In this document: positions 26,535-34,256 of the stretch, one piece after another
Position numbering within the stretch: position 1 is the stretch's first letter
How the letters are laid out: each line of letters begins with the position of its first letter
Origin: an uncultured Caulobacteraceae bacterium
Lineage (GTDB): Bacteria; Pseudomonadota; Alphaproteobacteria; Caulobacterales; Caulobacteraceae
Length of the DNA stretch: 38,022 nucleotides
Direction: 5' to 3'
Assembly: GCA_903872075.1 (NCBI GenBank)
Contig: CAIQJF010000032.1
Span: 1-38,022 of the forward strand
Translations under genes and position numbers: made by a program
Notes under the pieces: generated by a model
What the model was told of the DNA's origin: nothing
The model's database searches: none
The model's input: the letters and a program-made list of their open reading frames with translations, nothing else

Positions 26535-27791
26535 CTACACCTGGTTCCGCGGCACGTCGCGGAACGGCCGGTCATTGTCGCTGCGCGGTTCCTTGGGCAT
26601 GCGCAGCACGCGTTCGGCGATGATGTTGCGCTGGATCTCGTCGGTGCCGCCGGCGATCGAGCCGGCCGGGACCGACAGCAGGATCTCGGTGATCAGCCCG
26701 TCCATCGGCGCGTCCTCGCCGGCCAGCATGGCGTCAGCCCCGGTGATAAGTGTGTGCACATGGGCGGCGGACCGGGCCACATGGCTGGCGGCCAGCTTGC
26801 CCAGCGAGCCTTCCGGCCCCGGCGCGCGGCCCTGGGCCTGGGCGGCGCGGGCCCGCCTTGCCGTCCATTCGGCCGATTTGGCGAGGGTCAGGAGCTTGGC
26901 GATCTCCTGGCGCACCACGGGATCGGCGATCTTGCCCGTCGCCTTGGCCCGCTCGAGGATCAGGTCCACCCGCCCGGCGCGCTGCGGGTACCAGCGGTAG
27001 GGCTCCATGGCGATGGCGTTCTCGGCCCGCTCTTCGTCATGGATTGGGCCCTGCCGTTCCGCCGCCTTGCCACCCGCGGCAGCCAGGCCGTCGGCCCCGC
27101 GCCGCTCGTGCATCAGGGTGGTGGTGGCCACGGCCCAGCCCTCGCCCAGCCGCCCCACCAGATGCTCCGGCGGAACCACCGCGTCGGTGAAGAACACCTG
27201 GTTGAAAGAGGCGTGGCCGTTCATCTGTTTCAGCGGCCGCACCTCCACCCCCGCCTGATGCATATCGAGGATGAAATAGGACAGGCCCTCGTGCTTGGGC
27301 GCGTCGAAATCGGTGCGCGCCAATAGCAGGCCCCAGTCGGCGTGATGGGCGCTGGTGGTCCAGACCTTCTGGCCGTTGACGATCCAGCGGTCGTCCTTCA
27401 GGTCCGCCCGGCTCAGCGCCCCGGCCAGGTCCGAACCGCTGCCCGGCTCGCTGAACAGCTGGCACCAGTTGTCCTCGCCACTCAGGGCCCGGCGCAGGAA
27501 CTTGGCCTTCTGAAGATCGCTGCCGTGGGCCAGCAGGGTGGCGGTGGCCAGGCCCCGCACGCCGCTGCGCGCCACGCTCACCGCCCCGATCCGCCGCATC
27601 TCCTCGGCCACCACACTCTCCACGGCGGCGGGCAGATCGCGGCCATGCCAGGCCTTGGGCCAGCTCGGCGCGCCCCAGCCGGAATCGATCAGCCGGTTTC
27701 GCCAGGCGATGAGGCTCAGGGTCGGATCCCAGTTGGCCTCCAGCCAGGCCCTGACCTCGGCGCGCACGCTTTCGCGGTCGATCTCGCTCAT
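26535..27791 (-). CDS. Acyl-CoA dehydrogenase (FadE-like)
   Basis: 418 residues; FAD enzyme making the alpha,beta double bond in acyl-CoA. Visible: N-terminal helical domain with GAPSWPKAWHGRDLPAA, LFSEPGSGSDLAG in the middle β-domain, VNGQKVWTTSAHHADW, and the C-terminal SIAGGTDEIQRNIIAERVL. In place of the Glu-Gly-Thr motif of MCAD there is AGGT, as in many bacterial FadE proteins that keep the base elsewhere or in a partner. It starts four bases after the stop of a second acyl-CoA dehydrogenase gene. Such adjacent pairs often encode heterotetrameric enzymes for bulky steroid or terpenoid CoA esters (inference). Confidence 0.92.
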   Translation of the reverse strand: MSEIDRESVRAEVRAWLEANWDPTLSLIAWRNRLIDSGWGAPSWPKAWHGRDLPAAVESVVAEEMRRIGAVSVARSGVRGLATATLLAHGSDLQKAKFLRRALSGEDNWCQLFSEPGSGSDLAGALSRADLKDDRWIVNGQKVWTTSAHHADWGLLLARTDFDAPKHEGLSYFILDMHQAGVEVRPLKQMNGHASFNQVFFTDAVVPPEHLVGRLGEGWAVATTTLMHERRGADGLAAAGGKAAERQGPIHDEERAENAIAMEPYRWYPQRAGRVDLILERAKATGKIADPVVRQEIAKLLTLAKSAEWTARRARAAQAQGRAPGPEGSLGKLAASHVARSAAHVHTLITGADAMLAGEDAPMDGLITEILLSVPAGSIAGGTDEIQRNIIAERVLRMPKEPRSDNDRPFRDVPRNQV

Positions 27792-27795
27792 CGCC

Positions 27796-28929
27796 TCACA
27801 CCCCCCAGCCGCGCAGCATCAGCTCGCGGTGCCAGGCCGGATCGCCCAGGAACAGCCCCGAACTGACGGCCCGCCGGAACCACAGCTGGGTGTCGTTGTC
27901 CCAGGTGAAACCGATGCCGCCATGAATCTGGATGGTGTGTTTGGCCGTGGAGACATAGGCCTCCGACGCCCCCGCCTTGGCCAGGGAGGCGATGGCCGTC
28001 AGTTCCGGATCGTCCTCTGTCGCCGCCGAAGCCGCGGCATAGGCCGCCGACATGGCCAGTTGCACCTCCAGCAGCATGTCCGCCTGTTTGTGTTTCATGG
28101 CCTGGAACGAGGCGATCGGCCGGCCGAACTGCACGCGCAGATTGGCGTAGTCCAAAGCCGATTCCCTTAAGCGCTCGGCACCGCCCACCATCTCATTGGC
28201 CAGGCAGGCCGCCGCCTGGGTCAGGGTCAGGGTCAGCGGCCCCGCCGCCGCGCCTTCCTCTCCCAGCATCCGCGCCTCCACCCCGTCAAACGTCAGCCGC
28301 GCCTGTTTGCGGGTCGGGTCGATCACCTTCAGCGCCCGCCGGGTCAGGCCGGGCGCATTCCCCGCCACGCTGAACAGCGACAGGCCTTCCTCGCCCTCGG
28401 AGCCTGGCCGCCGCGCGGCGACCACGATCAGATCGGCTGTGTGGCCGTCGAGCACGAAGCTCTTCTCCCCGTCCAGCTGGAACCGGCCGCTCCCCAGTGG
28501 CGTCGCCGTCATGCCGATCCCGCCCAGGTCCCACCGCCCGTTCGGCTCGGTGAAGGCCAGGGTGGCGATGGTGTCGCCCAGGGCGATCGGCGGCAGCAGC
28601 TCGCCCTTCTCCGCCTCGGTCGCCGCATTGAGGATCGCCGTCGCCGCCAGCACCGTGGTGGCGAAATAGGGCGCGCAGAGCAGGGCCCGGCCCATCTCCT
28701 CCAGCACGATCCCCAGCTCCACGAACGAGAAGCCCTGGCCGCCGTACTCCTCGGGGATATGCACCCCGGTCAGGCCCAGCTGGGCGTTCAGCGCCCGCCA
28801 GCCCTCGCGGTCCCAGCCGGCCTCGGTCTCCATCAGCTTGCGCACCGCCGAGGTCGGCGAATGTTCGGCCAGAAACCGCCGCAGCACGGCGCGGAACTCG
28901 CTTTGTTCAGGCGTGAAGGCGAACTGCAC
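27796..28929 (-). CDS. Acyl-CoA dehydrogenase, second subunit type
   Basis: 377 residues. N-terminal PEQSEFRAVLRRFLAEHSP, LAFTEPNGRWDLGG in the flavin-binding β-domain, and C-terminal IQIHGGIGFTWDNDTQLWFRR, a pattern seen in the partner subunits of alpha2beta2 acyl-CoA dehydrogenases (FadE28-like). The middle domain lacks the standard TEPxxGSD cofactor loop of its neighbour, which supports division of labour between the two. The 16-bp gap to the upstream SDR gene and 4-bp gap to the downstream dehydrogenase gene make one transcript likely. Confidence 0.9.
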   Translation of the reverse strand: MQFAFTPEQSEFRAVLRRFLAEHSPTSAVRKLMETEAGWDREGWRALNAQLGLTGVHIPEEYGGQGFSFVELGIVLEEMGRALLCAPYFATTVLAATAILNAATEAEKGELLPPIALGDTIATLAFTEPNGRWDLGGIGMTATPLGSGRFQLDGEKSFVLDGHTADLIVVAARRPGSEGEEGLSLFSVAGNAPGLTRRALKVIDPTRKQARLTFDGVEARMLGEEGAAAGPLTLTLTQAAACLANEMVGGAERLRESALDYANLRVQFGRPIASFQAMKHKQADMLLEVQLAMSAAYAAASAATEDDPELTAIASLAKAGASEAYVSTAKHTIQIHGGIGFTWDNDTQLWFRRAVSSGLFLGDPAWHRELMLRGWGV

Positions 28930-28945
28930 GGCGGGTGCCCCGCCT

Positions 28946-29794
28946 TCAGGCTTCGAACGACGGGCCGGCGAAGGCGCGTTGCGGACGCTGCCGCTCGGCG
29001 CCCTTGCGCGGCGCGCCTGCGATGGCGCCGGCCGTGGCTCCGCCGTCCACCACCAGGGTGTGGCCGGTGATGAACCGCGCTGCGTCGCTGGCCAGGAACA
29101 GGGCGGCCTGGGCGATGTCCTCGGGCTGGCCGGCGATGGGCAGGGGCTGGGCGTGGATCAGGGCCGCGTCGGCCGTTTCCTTGCTGCCGCCGAACACCCC
29201 GCCGCCGCCATAGAGGATCGGGGTGGAGACCCCGCCGGGGGCGATGCAGTTCACCCGGATCATGTCGCAGGCCAGGTCGATCGACGCCGAGCGGGTCAGG
29301 TTCACCACCCCGGCCTTCGCCGCGCAATAGGCGTGCAGCCCCGGAAAGCCGTCGATCCCGGCGATGGACGCGGTGGAGATGATCGATCCGCCGCCTACCG
29401 CCCGCATGGGCGCGATGGCGTGCTTTATCCCTAAGAACACCCCCCGCAGGCAGACGTTCTGGGTCTTGTCCCAGTCCTCGACAGAGACGAACTCCAGCGG
29501 CCCCACGGCCCCGCCGATGCCGGCGTTGTTGAACATGATGTCCAGCCGGCCGAATTCGCTTAAGCCCCGGGCGACCAGGGCCGCGACCTGCGCCTCGTCC
29601 GAGACGTCCGTGCGCTGGAACACGCACCTCGCCCCGCCGGCCGAGGCCTCCGAGGCCGTCGCCTCGCCCCCGGCCACATTGAGGTCGGCCAGGACCACAT
29701 TGGCCCCCTCGCGCGCGAACAGCAGCGAGGCCGCCTTGCCCATGCCGCTGGCCGCCCCGGTGATCACCGCCACCTTGCCGCTCAATTGTCCCAT
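28946..29794 (-). CDS. Short-chain dehydrogenase/reductase, classical
   Basis: 282 residues from ATG 29794, with GGAGGA seven bases upstream. A GTG at 29809 in the same frame is less likely. TGAASGMG (12-19), Asp in LADLN, NNAG (89-92), triad S143, Y156, K160 (YCAAK). The C-terminal 25 residues (APRKGAERQRPQRAFAGPSFEA) extend beyond the classical fold. First gene of the left-going SDR, acyl-CoA dehydrogenase, acyl-CoA dehydrogenase, SDR set. Confidence 0.91.
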   Translation of the reverse strand: MGQLSGKVAVITGAASGMGKAASLLFAREGANVVLADLNVAGGEATASEASAGGARCVFQRTDVSDEAQVAALVARGLSEFGRLDIMFNNAGIGGAVGPLEFVSVEDWDKTQNVCLRGVFLGIKHAIAPMRAVGGGSIISTASIAGIDGFPGLHAYCAAKAGVVNLTRSASIDLACDMIRVNCIAPGGVSTPILYGGGGVFGGSKETADAALIHAQPLPIAGQPEDIAQAALFLASDAARFITGHTLVVDGGATAGAIAGAPRKGAERQRPQRAFAGPSFEA

Positions 29795-29890
29795 CCGTCT
29801 GTCCTCCACAGCGCGCCGGTATTGTCGTCCGCCCAGTTGTCCCGGGCGCCGCCGGTGTCGAAACCACAGTGAAGGCCGCGAGCCCCGCCC

Positions 29891-29925
29891 GTCAACGCGC
29901 GCGGATCACTCAGACGTGCGTTGAC
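29891..29925. promoter_or_regulatory. Symmetric TTGAC inverted repeat between divergent genes
   Basis: GTCAACGCGCG (29891-29901) and CGTGCGTTGAC (29915-29925) are inverted copies with one mismatch in 11. Each outer end reads TTGAC on one strand, so the element could be back-to-back -35 boxes for the SDR gene at 29794 and the small gene at 30018, or an operator for both. No matching -10 is clear. Confidence 0.4.
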
Positions 29926-30017
29926 AGGGGCGGTCATGCGGCGCTCCGTTATCGCGAAGTCTAAGTTCGAGAACGAACGGACAGCAGCTACGGGAAACGC
30001 CTCAAGGAGTCAGCGCC

Positions 30018-30167
30018 ATGACCACGATTCAGCATTCCGGCCCGAGCTCGACCCGGGAAAGAGTTGAAAATCTCGTCATGGCGGGTGTTGGGATCGTCCT
30101 GGCCGCGGGCGCCGCGGTGACCCTGACCCTCTGCGGCATGTTCGCCGCGGTGATCTGGCTTCACTAG
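30018..30167 (+). CDS. Small single-pass membrane protein, unknown
   Basis: 49 residues. A polar N-terminus (SGPSSTRERVEN, 7-18) is followed by one strongly hydrophobic stretch from about residue 19 to the end (VMAGVGIVLAAGAAVTLTLC, then MFAAVIWLH). AAGGAG lies eight bases before the ATG, so translation is likely. Upstream, 29921 onwards carries TTGACA, and a perfect GTTCG-AGAA-CGAAC palindrome lies at 29965-29978. I do not recognise the protein. It faces the two paralogous micropeptide genes at 30238 and 32632 and is not clearly related to them. Confidence 0.65.
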   Translation: MTTIQHSGPSSTRERVENLVMAGVGIVLAAGAAVTLTLCGMFAAVIWLH

Positions 30168-30237
30168 GGTCCGATCGCATGGCCGCGCCGCCGTACAGCT
30201 GAAGCGCCCCGGCGCGTCCCTCCGTCGGCGTCGCCGG

Positions 30238-30390
30238 TCAGCAGATGTGCTGCAGGATCGAGAGGAGCGTGACACCGCAGGCCGCGAGCAAGGCCAGGCC
30301 GAGGCCCTGCGCACAGATCGTCCGGCCATCCATGTGAACGGCCGCATAGGCCCTGGCCCTGGGGGACTTCGGAAGGAATGGTCTGGACAT
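30238..30390 (-). CDS. Micropeptide with QHIC tail, copy 1
   Basis: 50 residues. MSRP at the start, basic and proline-rich first 20 residues, then a hydrophobic C-terminal half (LGLALLAACGVTLLSI) ending in QHIC and a TGA stop. It is a paralogue of the gene at 32632 (about 22 aligned identical residues, including MSRP and TLLSI-x-QHIC). Retention of the same ends and reading frame in two copies is good evidence that both are real genes. AAGGA lies about 12 bases upstream. A 23-bp palindrome and upstream element A lie between this start and the ATPase gene. A single-pass membrane or membrane-surface peptide is inferred; function unknown. Confidence 0.72.
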   Translation of the reverse strand: MSRPFLPKSPRARAYAAVHMDGRTICAQGLGLALLAACGVTLLSILQHIC

Positions 30391-30415
30391 GGCGTGCAGT
30401 GTCCTTGTTATTGGA

Positions 30416-30438
30416 TTTCGCGTTTCGTGAACGCGAAA
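30416..30438. promoter_or_regulatory. Palindrome in the leader of micropeptide copy 1
   Basis: Perfect 9-bp arms TTTCGCGTT (30416-30424) and AACGCGAAA (30430-30438) around TCGTG. It starts 25 bp upstream of the micropeptide ATG. It could be a transcription-factor operator or an RNA hairpin in the leader. Confidence 0.5.
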
Positions 30439-30517
30439 CCATCGGATCGGTTGTCTTGGTCTCGACCTGACCCTGGATTGGACCGAACACCCGATGCGGC
30501 GTCTCTCGCCACCCGAT

Positions 30518-30594
30518 GAAACTACCTAACCGTCACGCCGTGATAAATTGTCCGCTTGGGGGTCGGCGTCATCAATGAATACAGGAGACCTATA
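30518..30594 (-). promoter_or_regulatory. Upstream element, copy A
   Basis: 77 bp, identical in 56 positions to copy B at 32825-32901 with no gaps. On the plus strand the most conserved parts are GAAACTACCTAA at one end, CCGCTTGGG in the middle, and ATCAATGAATACA followed by CCTATA at the other end. Its distal end overlaps the stop of the ATPase gene. It points toward micropeptide copy 1, whose ATG lies 127 bp downstream. Orientation is inferred from the downstream genes. Confidence 0.7.
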
Positions 30595-32587
30595 TTTTCG
30601 TTTCGGTGAGCGACGCTTCGAAATCATTCCAGCCGATGTCCGGTGTTTCGATCTGGTCCGCCCCCGGGGCCGCGGCGGCGAAGGCGCGGCGGACGGCGTT
30701 CATGGCGGCGCGATCACAAACCGCCCGGACCTCGGCGGCTGACATACCTTCGGTGCGCTGGGCGAGGGCTAGGGCATCCACATCGCCGCCCACAGGCTTG
30801 TGGCGCAGATGGACGTCGAGAACCGCGGCGCGTCCCTCGTGGTCGGGATTGGCCGCTTCCAGACTCTGATCGAGTCTGCCCGGGCGCAAAAGCGCCGGAT
30901 CGATCATGTCGCGCCGGTTGGTGGCGGCGATAACCCAGACATCCTTCAAGGTCTCCACACCGTCCAGTTCGGTCAGAAGTTGGCTCACCACCCGGTCGGT
31001 AACGCCCGAGTCGGTGTCGCCCCCCCGCCGGGGTGCGAGGGCGTCTACCTCATCGAGAAACACGATGCAGGGCGCGACCTGCCGGGCCCGGGCGAACAGG
31101 TCCCGGACCCCACGTTCGGACTCGCCGACATATTTCGACAGGAGTTCCGGACCCTTGATGGAAATGAAGTTCAGACCGCTCTGGGACGCCAGGGCCCTGG
31201 CCACGAGGGTCTTGCCGTTGCCCGGCGGCCCATAGAGCAGAAGGCCGCGCGAGGGTCTGAGGCCCACCTCCGCAAACAGGTGGGGGTGGCTCAGCGGCCA
31301 GGTTATGGCCTCCTTCAGCGCCGCCTTGATAGCGCTCAGGCCGCCCACGTCGGTCCAGGCCACGTTGGGCCGCTCGACAGCGACCTCCCGCATTCCGGAC
31401 GGGCGAACTTGCGTCAACGCCTCGCGGAAGTCGCCACCGGAGACGTCCAGGGCCATGACGGTCTCCCGCGGGATCACCGGCGCGGCCCGCAGGTCGGGCG
31501 GGATCTGGCGGCGCAGGGCGGCCAGGGCGGCCTCCCGGCAGAGCGACTGCATGTCCGCCCCGGTGAACCCATGGGTGACCTCGGCCAGATGGTCGAGATC
31601 CACATCGTCCGCCAGAGGCATGCCGCGAGCCTGAATCTCAAGGATCTCCCGCCGGGAGGCCGCATTGGGCATGGCGATGTGAATCTCGCGGTCGAAGCGG
31701 CCTGGCCGGCGAAGCGCGGGATCGAGGCTGTTGGGTCGGTTCGTCGCGGCCATGACAACCACCTCGCCCCGACTCTTCAGTCCGTCCATCAGGGTCAGAA
31801 GCTGCGCCACCACACGCTTTTCGGCCTCGCCCCCGCCCTGATCGCGGGGCGGCGCCAGGGAATCGATCTCATCGAAAAAGATGATGCTGGGCGCGCGCCG
31901 GGCGGCGTCGTCGAAAATCTCGCGCAGTCGAGCCTCGCTTTCCCCATAGTGCTTCTGAAGGATTTCCGGCCCGCTCACATGGATGAACGTCGCCGTGGTT
32001 TCCTCGGCCACCGCGCGGGCGAGGAGGGTCTTGCCGCAACCGGGCGGTCCGCACAGCAGCACGCCCTTGGGCGGTTGCATGCCCAGGCGCTCGAACACCT
32101 CGGGGTGGGTCAGAGGCAGTTCCACCATCTCGCGGATCCTGGCCAGTTCACAAGCCAGACCGCCGATTGCGTCATAGCTGATCCTGTCGTCCTTCCCCGT
32201 CGTCCTCGGGGGCTGCGCCGCACCCTGGATCGCCACGGTCGTCTCGGCGCCGATCTTCACCGGTCCAGACGGCTCGGCGATGGCGACGTGAAAGTCGCGG
32301 TGTCTGCCCCCCATCAGCAAGGCGTGCACCCGGTCGCCTGGCCGCACCGTCAGGCCGTCCAGACTGGCGGTGATATCGCCCAGATCGTGGTCGCCCACCG
32401 GCCCAAACCCCAGGGGCGTCAGCACCAGACGTCGCGCCACGTGTGCCCAGGGGGCTGGGTCGATTTCCGCCGCCGTGGGTGTGCTAGGGATGGGATTCGG
32501 CCGCTTCGGTCGCACGGCGCCGGTGCCGCGTCGCGCTGCGGCAGGGATCAGAAGCGGCGTGTCCTGCTTGAAGGTTCTGGCGAACAT
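30590..32587 (-). CDS. CDC48/VAT-type double AAA+ ATPase, N-terminally shortened
   Basis: 665 residues. Two AAA+ modules: Walker A GPPGCGKT (180-187) with Walker B FFDEID (about 237-242), then GPPGNGKT (453-460) with FLDEVD (510-515). Arginine-finger and sensor sequences ([39 protein letters not shown]) are present in both. These ring ATPases unfold or extract proteins. Residues 45-130 match the second N-terminal domain (CDC48_2-like, [12 protein letters not shown]), but the double-psi barrel that normally precedes it is missing, so adaptor or substrate binding is probably unusual. ATG 32587 is chosen because AAAGGG lies a few bases upstream and the extended frame crosses the micropeptide gene. 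Starts 44 bp after micropeptide copy 2. Confidence 0.9.
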   Translation of the reverse strand: MFARTFKQDTPLLIPAAARRGTGAVRPKRPNPIPSTPTAAEIDPAPWAHVARRLVLTPLGFGPVGDHDLGDITASLDGLTVRPGDRVHALLMGGRHRDFHVAIAEPSGPVKIGAETTVAIQGAAQPPRTTGKDDRISYDAIGGLACELARIREMVELPLTHPEVFERLGMQPPKGVLLCGPPGCGKTLLARAVAEETTATFIHVSGPEILQKHYGESEARLREIFDDAARRAPSIIFFDEIDSLAPPRDQGGGEAEKRVVAQLLTLMDGLKSRGEVVVMAATNRPNSLDPALRRPGRFDREIHIAMPNAASRREILEIQARGMPLADDVDLDHLAEVTHGFTGADMQSLCREAALAALRRQIPPDLRAAPVIPRETVMALDVSGGDFREALTQVRPSGMREVAVERPNVAWTDVGGLSAIKAALKEAITWPLSHPHLFAEVGLRPSRGLLLYGPPGNGKTLVARALASQSGLNFISIKGPELLSKYVGESERGVRDLFARARQVAPCIVFLDEVDALAPRRGGDTDSGVTDRVVSQLLTELDGVETLKDVWVIAATNRRDMIDPALLRPGRLDQSLEAANPDHEGRAAVLDVHLRHKPVGGDVDALALAQRTEGMSAAEVRAVCDRAAMNAVRRAFAAAAPGADQIETPDIGWNDFEASLTETKI

Positions 32588-32631
32588 GCGGGGGTCCCTT
32601 TGATGCGTCTGGGTCTGGGGCAGGTTGCAGG

Positions 32632-32781
32632 TCAGCAGATGTGCTGCACGATCGACAGCAGGGTGAGGCAGCACGACAATATCAAGGCGACACTGGCGGT
32701 CTGCGAACAGACTCTCAGGTAGGTCTCTTTGAAAGCTACAGTGGCGGTCCGGGGGTGGTTGGGGGAGAGCGGACGTGACAT
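32632..32781 (-). CDS. Micropeptide with QHIC tail, copy 2
   Basis: 49 residues: MSRP start, basic proline-containing N-terminus (PNHPRTATVAFKE), then a hydrophobic segment (ASVALILSCCLTLLSIV) ending QHIC. It is the paralogue of the gene at 30238. Both keep one Cys in the first half (RVCSQ / TICAQ), further cysteines in the hydrophobic part, and a C-terminal Cys. It sits just upstream of the ATPase gene (44-bp gap), directly downstream of upstream element B, so micropeptide and ATPase are probably one transcript. AAGGAAA lies upstream. A membrane peptide with redox- or metal-sensitive cysteines is a possibility only. Confidence 0.73.
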   Translation of the reverse strand: MSRPLSPNHPRTATVAFKETYLRVCSQTASVALILSCCLTLLSIVQHIC

Positions 32782-32798
32782 GAGGCTTGATTTCCTTT

Positions 32799-32820
32799 GG
32801 CCGGGCTTCGTGCACCGGCC
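32799..32820 (-). promoter_or_regulatory. GC hairpin in the leader of micropeptide copy 2
   Basis: Arms GGCCGG (32799-32804) and CCGGCC (32815-32820) with a 10-base loop, 18 bp upstream of the micropeptide ATG. It occupies the place of the 30416-30438 palindrome relative to copy 1 but has no sequence similarity to it. Short enough to be chance in a GC-rich region. Confidence 0.3.
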
Positions 32821-32824
32821 TTAG

Positions 32825-32901
32825 GAAACTACCTAATTCTCACGTTCCATAGAATTGACCGCTTGGGCGCCTGTGTGATCAATGAATACATCGGCCCTAT
32901 A
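32825..32901 (-). promoter_or_regulatory. Upstream element, copy B
   Basis: 77 bp, 73 percent identical to copy A without gaps. It ends 44 bp before the ATG of micropeptide copy 2 and is therefore placed as the promoter or activator region for the micropeptide-ATPase transcript. On the minus strand the proximal end reads TTAGGTAGTTTCCTAA and the distal part TATAGG followed by TGTATTCATTGATCAC. TTGAT recalls an FNR/FixK half site, and GTAGTTTCC recalls FixJ-type boxes from memory. Both are unproven. Confidence 0.7.
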
Positions 32902-32942
32902 CCTAGGTGTCAGCGAACCCGGCTGCGGGCTCGCCGCCATCC

Positions 32943-33818
32943 TTACGCAGCGAAATTCAGCCTCAGCCCTGGCTCCGGCCAGCGCATCCGGATCAGCCGG
33001 CCCGTCTCCGACAGGGTGATATAGGCGTCCCGCAGATCCGGTCCGCCGAAACAGATGTTGGTGACCAGTTTGTCGGGCAGAGGTGTCTGACCGATCGCGC
33101 CCTTGGGGCTGATGGTGGTGATCCCGTCGGTGATCGAGGCCACGCACACATCGCCGTTGGCCTGCACCGCCAGGCTGTCGAAGAACGCCCGTCCGGGCGC
33201 CGTCGCCACTAGCCGCCCGCCGCGGCCGCCCTTCACCACCTGTCCCGGCCCCGCCAGATCGAAGGCGATCAGCCGGCCGGTGAAGGTCTCGGCGGCGTAG
33301 AGCACGGTCTCGTCCGGCGAGAGGCCCACGCCGTTATAGCCCGTGCCCCCGAAAGAGATTTCCGCCACGCCCGCGCCGCCGGGCGCCGCGTAATAGATGC
33401 CGCTTGAATGCCGCGTGCGTCCGGTCTGGCGGCCGAAGTCGGTGAACCAGAACCCGCCATGGCGGTCGAACACCAGATCGTTCGGCGCCGAGAGCAGGTT
33501 TCCGCCGACGGTGTCGAACAGCCGCTCGCCCTTGCCGGTGGCCAGATCCACCCGGTCGATGCCGGCCTGAACCGGGGGCAGGGCGTCCGAACCGCGGGGC
33601 AGGCCGCCGCCGCCGTTGTTGGCCACATAGACCGCCCCGTCCGGACCCAGGGCCGCGCCGTTCGGCCCGCCGCCCAGGTCGCAGATGACCTCCGTCTTGC
33701 CGTTCCACACCCGCGACAGGGTCCCCCGCGCGATCTCCACCAGGATCACCGAGCCGTCCGCCATGGCGATCGGCCCCTCGGGAAACTGCAGCCCCTCGGC
33801 CAGCACCTCGAATGTCAT
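32943..33818 (-). CDS. SMP-30 / gluconolactonase-like protein
   Basis: 291 residues; six-bladed β-propeller pattern of the SMP-30/luciferin-regenerating-enzyme/gluconolactonase family, lactone hydrolases needing one divalent metal. Metal ligands are suggested by EGP near the start (E14), the APNDLVF motif and LSPDETVLY. The repeat GxxY/FVAN(N) and glycine loops fit propeller blades. No signal peptide, so cytoplasmic. Substrate unknown: sugar lactone or a lactone made in ring degradation. The gene lies between upstream elements B and C. Confidence 0.88.
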   Translation of the reverse strand: MTFEVLAEGLQFPEGPIAMADGSVILVEIARGTLSRVWNGKTEVICDLGGGPNGAALGPDGAVYVANNGGGGLPRGSDALPPVQAGIDRVDLATGKGERLFDTVGGNLLSAPNDLVFDRHGGFWFTDFGRQTGRTRHSSGIYYAAPGGAGVAEISFGGTGYNGVGLSPDETVLYAAETFTGRLIAFDLAGPGQVVKGGRGGRLVATAPGRAFFDSLAVQANGDVCVASITDGITTISPKGAIGQTPLPDKLVTNICFGGPDLRDAYITLSETGRLIRMRWPEPGLRLNFAA

Positions 33819-33857
33819 GGATGGCTCCTCCCATTTCGGAGGAGTTTAGGAGCAAGG

Positions 33858-34205
33858 TTAGGCCTGCGAAAGCCTTGCCACCCCCGTGTTGCGCGCCGGC
33901 CCCGACATCGTCTGCTGGGCCAGCATCACCATCATCAGCTCCCGGAGGTCGCGCAGTTCCGTCTGGATCATGGCGAGATCCGGATTTTGCGCGAGGCCGA
34001 GGCCGACCGGCGCCAGGACGACACTCGCGGCCGGCCGGGCCGGAGCGTCCCGCTCCACATGCCGCCTGAAGCCGCTGGTCGCCCTGATGTCGGACGAACC
34101 GCGGGCGGCCCAGGCGAGCCGCCTTTCCAAACGTTGTTGATCGGCGCGTCGCCGGCTGGGCAGCATCGGCCGCAGGCTGTCCTGAATCATCTGCACGGGA
34201 AACAT
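33858..34205 (-). CDS. Unknown 115-residue protein downstream of element C
   Basis: 115 residues from ATG 34205, preceded by GGAG; a GTG at 34283 in the same frame is an alternative. Basic N-terminal half (PSRRRADQQRLERRLAWAARG, 16-36) followed by an Ala/Pro linker and a helix-forming block with coiled-coil spacing (DLAMIQTELRDLRELMMVML, about 81-100). No cysteine. Not recognised. The upstream element copy C lies 52 bp before the chosen ATG, so it may be expressed together with the ATPase and micropeptide genes. Confidence 0.6.
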   Translation of the reverse strand: MFPVQMIQDSLRPMLPSRRRADQQRLERRLAWAARGSSDIRATSGFRRHVERDAPARPAASVVLAPVGLGLAQNPDLAMIQTELRDLRELMMVMLAQQTMSGPARNTGVARLSQA

Positions 34206-34256
34206 GGGTGGCTCCGTCGTCTCGGTTGGCGTTTCGGCCCTTGCGGCCGCACCTGC

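Noticed and set aside
30800..32722. A 640-codon plus-strand frame opposite the AAA+ ATPase
   Set aside because: Antisense mirror of Walker A/B-containing sequence; no independent motif or ribosome binding site.
32837..32850. GGAAC in upstream element B as a general-stress (EcfG) promoter
   Set aside because: The downstream CGTT box is missing at the right distance, and copy A lacks GGAAC.
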